From: Halodesulfovibrio spirochaetisodalis
GTDB taxonomy: Bacteria; Desulfobacterota; Desulfovibrionia; Desulfovibrionales; Desulfovibrionaceae
Assembly: GCF_001672295.1 (NCBI RefSeq)
Contig: NZ_JXMS01000026.1
Coordinates: 1 to 43,887, forward strand
Direction of reading: 5' to 3'
Length of the DNA: 43,887 bases
Below, one piece after another: positions 35,782 through 43,887 of the stretch. The notes under the pieces were generated by a model. It ran no database searches. It saw nothing but the letters and a program-made list of their open reading frames with translations, and had not been told where the DNA came from. The position numbers were made by a program, and so were the translations under genes. The stretch's first letter is position 1, and each line of letters begins with the position of its first letter.

Positions 35782-37431
35782 ATGCAAGCATTCGAACTTC
35801 GCGAAAAAACCCTTGGTCAGCTTCTTGATGAAACCGTTGCAAAGTATCCTGACAACGATGCTGTCGTGTATGTAGACCGTGACTACCGACAGACCTACAA
35901 AGAATTTGGCAAGGTGGTTGATGATCTGGCGCAGGGCCTTATGGCTCTTGGTGTTCAGAGGGGCGAAAAAGTTGCCGTGTGGGCAACAAACGTTCCGTAC
36001 TGGGTTGCACTACAGTTTGCGACAGCAAAAATCGGTGCCATCCTGCTAACCGTTAATACCAACTACCGTAAAAGCGAACTAGAATACCTGCTATCTCAGT
36101 CTGAATGCGAAAACCTGTTCATCATGGACGGCTACCGCGACCATGATTTCGTGCAGACTATTTACGATATGATTCCGGAACTGCGTAATCAGCCACGTGG
36201 CAAGCTGAACGTAGACAAGTTGCCGTCATTACGACGCGTCATGTTCCTTGGTGTGGAAAAACACCGCGGCATGTACTCCATTCCGGAAATCATGGCTATG
36301 AAAGCAATGGTATCAGATGAGGAATATCAGGAACGGCAGGACTCCCTCTCTCCATATGATGTGGTAAACATGCAGTACACATCCGGTACCACAGGATTTC
36401 CAAAGGGTGTTATGCTCACCCACGTGGGAATCGGGCTGAATGGATACTGGATTGGTAAAAACCAAGGCTTTACACACGAAGACAGACTTTGTCTGCCAGT
36501 GCCGCTGTTCCACTGCTTCGGCTGCGTACTTGGTGTTCTTGCCGCAGTAAACCACGGTGCCACCCTTGTTATTCTGGAAAACTTTTCACCTGTTCACATT
36601 ATGGCTTCTGTGGATCAGGAGCGTTGTACAGCACTGTACGGCGTACCAACCATGTTTCTTGCCGTGCTTGAACATAAGATGTTCAACAAGTTCGATTACT
36701 CTTCGCTCCGTACCGGCATCATGGCAGGTTCCATCTGCCCTGAACCGCTTATGAAGCGCGTTATCGAAGACATGAACATGACCGAAGTAACTATCTGCTA
36801 CGGCCTGACAGAAGGCTCACCGGTAATGACACAGACACTGCCGGATGACAGCTTTGAACGACGCACACAGAGCGTTGGTAAAAAAATGCCGGGTATTGAA
36901 GTCCGCGTTATTGATCCTGAAACCGGAGAAGAATGCACACGCGGTACACAGGGTGAAGTTGTCTGCCGTGGCTACAACGTCATGAAAGGCTACTATGCAA
37001 TGCCGGAAGCAACAACCGCAGCCATTGATAAAGACAACTGGCTCCATTCCGGTGACCTCGGTGTGATGGATGAAGATGGCTATGTTGTTATCACAGGCCG
37101 CATCAAAGACATGATCATCCGCGGTGGTGAAAACATTTATCCGCGTGAAATCGAAGAGTTCCTCTACGGTATGGATGGCGTGCACGATGTACAGGTTGTG
37201 GGTATTCCAAGCCGTAAATACGGTGAAGAAGTTGCTGCCTTTATTATTAATAAAGAAGGGTACAACCTTGCACCTGAAGACGTACGCGACTACTGCCGCG
37301 GTAAAATAGCATGGCACAAAGTGCCACGTCACATTGCCTTTGTTGAAGAATACCCGATGACCGCATCCGGTAAAATTCAGAAGTTCAAACTTCGTGAGCA
37401 CTCCGAAGAATACTTCGGCGAAATCAAGTAG
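35782..37431 (+). CDS. AMP-binding acyl-CoA ligase
   Basis: 549 residues of the ANL superfamily, which activates carboxylic acids to acyl-AMP and then acyl-CoA. Motifs: P-loop YTSGTTGFPKGVMLTH (about 197-212), CYGLTEGSPV, the hinge HSGDLGVMDEDGYVVITGR and the catalytic Lys region TASGKIQKFKLRE near the C terminus. The layout resembles medium/long-chain fatty acyl-CoA ligases. The acid substrate cannot be fixed. Second gene of an operon with the XRE-cupin regulator, and it ends at a terminator shared with the convergent cytochrome gene. Confidence 0.93.
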   Translation: MQAFELREKTLGQLLDETVAKYPDNDAVVYVDRDYRQTYKEFGKVVDDLAQGLMALGVQRGEKVAVWATNVPYWVALQFATAKIGAILLTVNTNYRKSELEYLLSQSECENLFIMDGYRDHDFVQTIYDMIPELRNQPRGKLNVDKLPSLRRVMFLGVEKHRGMYSIPEIMAMKAMVSDEEYQERQDSLSPYDVVNMQYTSGTTGFPKGVMLTHVGIGLNGYWIGKNQGFTHEDRLCLPVPLFHCFGCVLGVLAAVNHGATLVILENFSPVHIMASVDQERCTALYGVPTMFLAVLEHKMFNKFDYSSLRTGIMAGSICPEPLMKRVIEDMNMTEVTICYGLTEGSPVMTQTLPDDSFERRTQSVGKKMPGIEVRVIDPETGEECTRGTQGEVVCRGYNVMKGYYAMPEATTAAIDKDNWLHSGDLGVMDEDGYVVITGRIKDMIIRGGENIYPREIEEFLYGMDGVHDVQVVGIPSRKYGEEVAAFIINKEGYNLAPEDVRDYCRGKIAWHKVPRHIAFVEEYPMTASGKIQKFKLREHSEEYFGEIK

Positions 37432-37449
37432 TCGGATTTCTACTAACTA

Positions 37450-37486
37450 AAAAAAGGGATGGAGCCATAAGCTTCATCCCTTTTTT
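37450..37486. terminator. Bidirectional terminator between the ligase and cytochrome genes
   Basis: AAAAAAGGGATG (37450-37461) pairs with CATCCCTTTTTT (37475-37486), with an inner AGC/GCT stem. It serves both converging transcripts. Confidence 0.92.
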
Positions 37487-37507
37487 AGTTTACTATTCAA
37501 CTAGCTG

Positions 37508-40138
37508 TTATTCAATGATCGGATGGTGCGCGGAGTCATACACGCTCATTTCTTCCGTATGACAAACACAGCCACCCTGTGAGCCTAACGGTGCAGCAAA
37601 CTTCTGATACTGCAACGGCGCAATGTTGTTCCGATCTTCACCGTATCCATTTTCTGCAGGATACAGCGCATGTGTTGCACCATGACATGCCTGACACATT
37701 ACAGCATCCAGCTCATCTTTTTTATTCTTATACAGTTCCTGACTGCCCTCAGCCCACTTGTTTGCCGCCGAGGCATCACTGTCCGGAAGTTCTTCATGAT
37801 CATGGCATGCACTGCAGTCAGGCTCATTCACCCATGCTTCACGAGGCGTTACCTCAGCAAGAGGAACAGAGGCACGAGGAATCAGGTCTGCCATGAGGAA
37901 TTCAGCCCTTGGCTTTCCTTTTTCCTGTTCAGCCTTCAACAGACTCAAGGCATGATCTGCCATTGTCCCGTGGCAGCTTACACAGGTGATATCACGATCA
38001 ACATGTAACCCGCGCATCGCCTGTGTATTTGTGTTTGGCCCCGCAGGATGACAGCTCATACACGCTGCTTCTGAATCACCTTCCATATAGTTTGCATGCC
38101 ATCCATGAATTGCCGCGGAAAATGCAAGGATATCCCGTTTAGCATCCTTTCCGGCACGAGGGGATTCATGACAGGACTGACACTGAGGCGGTGTGCCTCG
38201 TTCAACTTTTTCTTCAAGACTGGTACCGTTAATTTTATCGTGCGCAGCCAGAATAGTATTCGCAGCCTTATCCGAAATGCCTGCGATTCCATCTACACGC
38301 CATCCACCGTCATGACAATTTTTGCAGCCCCATTCAGTTGATACAGGAACTGCGACTTTGGTGGCAGCAAGCAACTTACCGTCCGATGTTCGAGCTTCCA
38401 CCCGAAGTATCGGATAAGGATTCACCGTACCGTCATTGGAGTATGGGAACACAGGCAACGAGCATGCTACAAATGCTCTGTTCTCTTCCTCAAGAGTGAA
38501 TGTACCAATCAAATTCTTGTCACACACACCAGTGTCCGGTGGTAACTCCTTACCTGTTAGCTGCTTTGCGTACTTCCAAAATGAAACATGCTCTGACGGT
38601 GTCGAAAACGCATTCTCAATCCTGTAGGTAAGCGTAACGTCTTCAGTAATGATCTCAGGAACCTCATCACGCAGGAATAATTGTGCGCGTATGGTAGAGC
38701 CGGGAATCTGCATGGTAAATTTGCTGTAGTTATCGGAAATGGTGTTCATCCCCTCTGTTGCCCATGCAAGCAGTACATATTCATCCTCTTCCGGATTGAA
38801 CTCAGGTATTGCCACCTCTTCCACATGCGGCTCTTTTACCGGAGCTTCTTCAAGCGGCTTATGCAGCACAGTCGCAATATAGGCTGAAAGTGCCTTGATC
38901 TCTTCTTTATTGCCAAGAAACGGCGGCATAAACTGGCGCAGTTTTCCCTGTCCGGTAAGCTGCACTGTCATTCCGTGACGTGTGAGCCCTGCAGCAACCC
39001 TGTCAATCGGGAGCATAGGCCCGTTCAAACTGTGACAGCCCATACATTGAATGCGATACAGTTCTTTACCGGCTGCAACCAGATTCTCATCTGTTATTTT
39101 ATTGATACCAATCCATTTTGCTGAAGCGAGCATGCCATCTTTACGGACTGCCTCAGTCTGATCCACCAGCACCGAACTCGACCACATATAACTATGAATC
39201 ATATACGGACGTCTGCCAGCTTCACGAATCCATTCAAACATACCTATCTGTCCGAGACCAACCAGTAGAAGAACTCCAAGCAATGCAGGACGTACCTTTT
39301 GCGGAGTAATGTACGCATAAATGAGCACACCGATCAACAGCGCGACAGAAAGTGGAAGAAATATTTTTACCAACTGCGGTGTCTGAGCAGACTTGGTGAG
39401 AATCATGGCAAACTGCGCTTCTGGAAGCGCCATAATGTACCAGACCGAAGAAGCAACAAGCAGTACAAAAGGAAACGCTACAAAACGAACTGCGTACCGG
39501 ATCATTTCTTCGCGAGTTGCTGTGTCTGCAATTCGATGTGCCGTAATGAATGCAAACAGCCCTGCCAGAATAAGACAGATGGCAAAGCGCAGCCACAATG
39601 ACGGCCAGAACGTAGGGTTCCAGAACCCGTCCCAGAACGACTGGGTTTCGACCCAAGCCCCCGGGGTCAACATCATTGTAATGATGCCGTTGACAACAAA
39701 GAGGGAAAGAAATGCAAATAAGGCATAGAACCACCCCACAATCATGTGGTCTCTGCGGGACATTTTTCCAAATCGATAATGGTAAATAACCAGCGCAACA
39801 ATTTCTCCGAGGAAAAATACCCACTCTGTTGCCCAGCCGAATGCGAAGCGGTGGACAAGTACGGAGGTCGCTGCAGGCGACAACAGGCCAATAGTAAACC
39901 AGATGCCTACACCGGTCAGTCCGCCCGCTACCATCGTCAAAAGGAGAAAGAATTTTGTATGCCGTTTAACGTATGCAATAATCTCAGGGTTCTCTTCCGC
40001 ATACCCTTTACGCTCTGTCAGAACGAGAAAAAAACCGCCTCCAACAGCAAAATGCGCAATAAAAACATGAATAATCGCCATGCAGGCAATAATGAAACCA
40101 CCGGAGAAGGTCGGTAGCCACCAAACTGGATATTCCAT
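37508..40138 (-). CDS. bd-superfamily-like membrane cytochrome fused to multiheme cytochrome c
   Basis: 876 residues from ATG 40138, one base after the upstream stop codon, with AGGAGG ahead. Residues about 1-330 hold roughly nine or ten membrane helices resembling CydA-superfamily proteins: an early IHVFIAHFAVGGGFFL helix and FEWIREAGRRPY, the counterpart of the bd motif GWxxxExGRQPW. A cytochrome c site follows (CMGCH, Cys365). A C-terminal periplasmic domain (about 605-876) adds six CxxCH sites (CKNCH, CQSCH, CMSCH, CVSCH, CSACH, CQACH) and one odd CVCH near the end. Members of the bd superfamily with fused cytochrome c are known. This layout suggests electron transfer between periplasmic c hemes and a membrane b-type centre; the substrate is unproven. 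Confidence 0.85.
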   Translation of the reverse strand: MEYPVWWLPTFSGGFIIACMAIIHVFIAHFAVGGGFFLVLTERKGYAEENPEIIAYVKRHTKFFLLLTMVAGGLTGVGIWFTIGLLSPAATSVLVHRFAFGWATEWVFFLGEIVALVIYHYRFGKMSRRDHMIVGWFYALFAFLSLFVVNGIITMMLTPGAWVETQSFWDGFWNPTFWPSLWLRFAICLILAGLFAFITAHRIADTATREEMIRYAVRFVAFPFVLLVASSVWYIMALPEAQFAMILTKSAQTPQLVKIFLPLSVALLIGVLIYAYITPQKVRPALLGVLLLVGLGQIGMFEWIREAGRRPYMIHSYMWSSSVLVDQTEAVRKDGMLASAKWIGINKITDENLVAAGKELYRIQCMGCHSLNGPMLPIDRVAAGLTRHGMTVQLTGQGKLRQFMPPFLGNKEEIKALSAYIATVLHKPLEEAPVKEPHVEEVAIPEFNPEEDEYVLLAWATEGMNTISDNYSKFTMQIPGSTIRAQLFLRDEVPEIITEDVTLTYRIENAFSTPSEHVSFWKYAKQLTGKELPPDTGVCDKNLIGTFTLEEENRAFVACSLPVFPYSNDGTVNPYPILRVEARTSDGKLLAATKVAVPVSTEWGCKNCHDGGWRVDGIAGISDKAANTILAAHDKINGTSLEEKVERGTPPQCQSCHESPRAGKDAKRDILAFSAAIHGWHANYMEGDSEAACMSCHPAGPNTNTQAMRGLHVDRDITCVSCHGTMADHALSLLKAEQEKGKPRAEFLMADLIPRASVPLAEVTPREAWVNEPDCSACHDHEELPDSDASAANKWAEGSQELYKNKKDELDAVMCQACHGATHALYPAENGYGEDRNNIAPLQYQKFAAPLGSQGGCVCHTEEMSVYDSAHHPIIE

Positions 40139-40139
40139 G

Positions 40140-41201
40140 CTACGCCTCCTCGCTGCTACGCATTGCAAGTTTAATCATATAGCCAATAGCAACCAGCCCG
40201 AGCATAAGGGCAATAATAAACATAATGAATGGTGAATACTCAGGCTGCACAGGAATAGCAGCAACACCACCATACGGATCGAGCATGGCTTTACGGACAA
40301 GCGCCCTCATTCCCGCCATGACAAGAACGGTACCGACAAGCATGACAATAGTGCCTGTCAGCCTTCTGGTAGCAGCCTGAAACAGCAGCATTGCAACAAA
40401 CGCCATACCGATAAGGAATGCTCCGGTGTAGAACTCTGAACCGCCGACAAATAAAGCGCGCACCGGTTCAGGTAACGAGAACAGCAGCGCAAGGCCGACT
40501 ACCAGTTGAACAAGCGTTCCACAGAAAAATATGGTTATGCCGAGTTGCTCCTCACGAAATGCCATTTCTTTTGACTCGCCCCGCATGCGGTAACGGGCAA
40601 TTACCGCCAGCACTAAGCCGCCTACAGCAATGGATGCGACCACAACATGCAGATAACGCATCGGTACTGTCGGATCATCAAAATTTAGAAGCGTACCATC
40701 CGGAGATGCAAAATAGGCACTCCAGACATCAGGACGAAGCATGAGGGTCATATTATTTGTCATGATAAGCCCGACACACAATAACGCCGCCATACTGATA
40801 AAAATAGAAAAAGAGAATTTTGTATGCGTTCCGTAACGTCCAGTAAACACATACAGCGCATAATAAGCGATGATGGCAAGAAAGATGACACTCAGCCAGT
40901 ATGCCGCCATAAGAACAGAACTTGTGTACAGGTACTGCCCGTACAACGCCTGAATAAATAACAGAGGGGCAACCCCAAGATTGACTGCAAAGGCAAAAAG
41001 AGAAGGCAGAGCCTTGGACATGTACGTAACAGCAAGACTGTTTTTACTGACAACACTACGGACTGAGCAAACAACAGCTCCCCCTAGAACAGTGTTGATG
41101 AGAAGAATATGCAGGGCAAAAGTCAGGATAAGTAATCCTTCCAACCAGCCTGCAGCTACTGGAAGGGCATCCGGCGCAGGAATGAGAGCAGCAGCTTGCA
41201 T
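40140..41201 (-). CDS. Polytopic membrane partner subunit of the cytochrome
   Basis: 353 residues from ATG 41201 (AAGGAG five bases upstream), with eight or nine membrane helices and few charged residues. Its stop codon is one base from the next start, so it is translated with the multiheme cytochrome. It reads like a CydB-position partner or a second CydA-like half (first helix LEGLLILTFALHILLINTVLGG), but I cannot place it firmly. Several His residues in helices could be heme ligands (HILLIN, RYLHVVVAS). Role inferred: integral membrane subunit of the same complex. Confidence 0.75.
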   Translation of the reverse strand: MQAAALIPAPDALPVAAGWLEGLLILTFALHILLINTVLGGAVVCSVRSVVSKNSLAVTYMSKALPSLFAFAVNLGVAPLLFIQALYGQYLYTSSVLMAAYWLSVIFLAIIAYYALYVFTGRYGTHTKFSFSIFISMAALLCVGLIMTNNMTLMLRPDVWSAYFASPDGTLLNFDDPTVPMRYLHVVVASIAVGGLVLAVIARYRMRGESKEMAFREEQLGITIFFCGTLVQLVVGLALLFSLPEPVRALFVGGSEFYTGAFLIGMAFVAMLLFQAATRRLTGTIVMLVGTVLVMAGMRALVRKAMLDPYGGVAAIPVQPEYSPFIMFIIALMLGLVAIGYMIKLAMRSSEEA

Positions 41202-41636
41202 TAAATCTCCTTAAAAAATTGTCTGCAAAAAACTTGTAAACTGTTTCATGCAGCATTATTTGTTTTTTCTCTTTTTTGTTCTCTTGTTTTATTCTATCAA
41301 AGAGGGTACGTGCCGCTACAGCGCAAGTCGTTGGCGCAGTTAAGGGAAAGACCGGAAATAATAAAACAGCAGCGCAGCCCCTGAAAACACCACCGCATGG
41401 TACTACAGGTTCCAACGCATCCCTGTGTATTAGTTACGGCATTCAGCGCTGTTTCTAATAATATGTGGATATCGTACTGTATACTACTATGTATTGTCTG
41501 TATTCAAATGAAATTTGAATATAACAATCAGACAGAGAACATGTTGCAACAGGTAATATTATCCGGATTTTGTTATTATAATCACAAAAAAGCTGTTGAT
41601 TACATACTCAGGCGTTGAGATTCAACCAGAGGAAAT
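41202..41636. other. Intergenic region upstream of coaX
   Basis: 435 bp with no supported gene. It separates the divergent cytochrome operon and coaX. A perfect TATAAT at 41577-41582 is a candidate -10 for coaX, but no matching -35 is present at normal spacing. Confidence 0.5.
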
Positions 41637-43792
<2,156 letters not shown>

Positions 43793-43818
43793 GCTTCGCT
43801 CCGAACTAGTTTACTAAT

Positions 43819-43854
43819 AAAGCCGGAACGCATCATGCGTTCCGGCTTTTTTTT
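43819..43854 (+). terminator. Terminator of eno
   Basis: Perfect 15-bp stem AAAGCCGGAACGCAT (43819-43833) with its complement (43835-43849), then a run of T. Confidence 0.97.
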
Positions 43855-43858
43855 GATA

Positions 43859-43869
43859 CCTCCGGCGGG
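43859..43869 (+). repeat. Fragment matching the outer end of the REP-like element
   Basis: CCTCCGGCGGG is identical, in inverted orientation, to the outer end of REP-like copy 2 (32580-32590). The following bases diverge, and the window ends shortly after. It may be a truncated or chance copy. Confidence 0.35.
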
Positions 43870-43887
43870 TCTACGACGCTTCTTTTT

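Overview
The window is about 43.9 kb of moderate-GC bacterial chromosome. Gene content points to a marine sulfate reducer of the Desulfovibrionales, most like Halodesulfovibrio/Desulfovibrio. The evidence is a Desulfovibrio africanus FdIII-type ferredoxin with Asp replacing one cluster cysteine, a SahR-type regulator next to ahcY, HypF (hydrogenase maturation), a multiheme cytochrome c fused to a bd-superfamily-like membrane domain, an NhaC-type antiporter and a TRAP transporter. The genus is an inference; no rRNA or tRNA gene is present to anchor it.

Layout. 0.5-4.9 kb: two secreted GH18 chitinases with PKD or Ig-like modules and C-terminal chitin-binding domains. The first has its best start codon one base out of frame. 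5.2-7.6 kb: sahR-ahcY operon of the methyl cycle. 7.7-9.3 kb, minus strand: a MOSC protein and a MerR-like regulator. 9.8-12.8 kb: dctP-dctQ-dctM TRAP transporter. 13.1-14.2 kb, minus: cobT. 14.4-16.1 kb: HtrA/Deg protease and ferredoxin. 16.5-18.8 kb: a coupled YkgJ/unknown/TPR trio, then a DUF3833-like gene. 19.0-22.4 kb: ftsE-ftsX, then ilvD.

22.5-26.9 kb, minus: an AT-rich accessory island. It holds a mini-Rhs protein followed by two near-identical membrane proteins with a small membrane protein between them, and a second effector-like protein coupled to a secreted partner. The two effector-like proteins share a short N-terminal leader (AMTTE-x-F-x-R-x-EVF) and are otherwise unrelated. 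This is the best candidate here for an undescribed system: modular toxin-immunity cassettes that share a delivery tag.

27.2-30.1 kb, minus: a helicase fused to a DEDD exonuclease, resembling MrfA and MrfB joined in one chain. 30.4-32.1 kb: NhaC-family antiporter. 32.1-32.6 kb: an intergenic region bounded by an inverted pair of REP-like double-hairpin elements. 32.6-35.0 kb, minus: hypF. 35.2-37.4 kb: XRE-cupin regulator and acyl-CoA ligase operon. 37.5-41.2 kb, minus: a two-gene membrane cytochrome locus. 41.6-43.8 kb: coaX and eno.

Most of the window is ordinary core metabolism with clear intrinsic terminators. The unusual content lies in the 22.5-27 kb island, the cytochrome locus, the helicase-nuclease fusion, the REP-like pair, and structured leaders or spacers. 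All assignments come from reading motifs and architecture; no database search was run.
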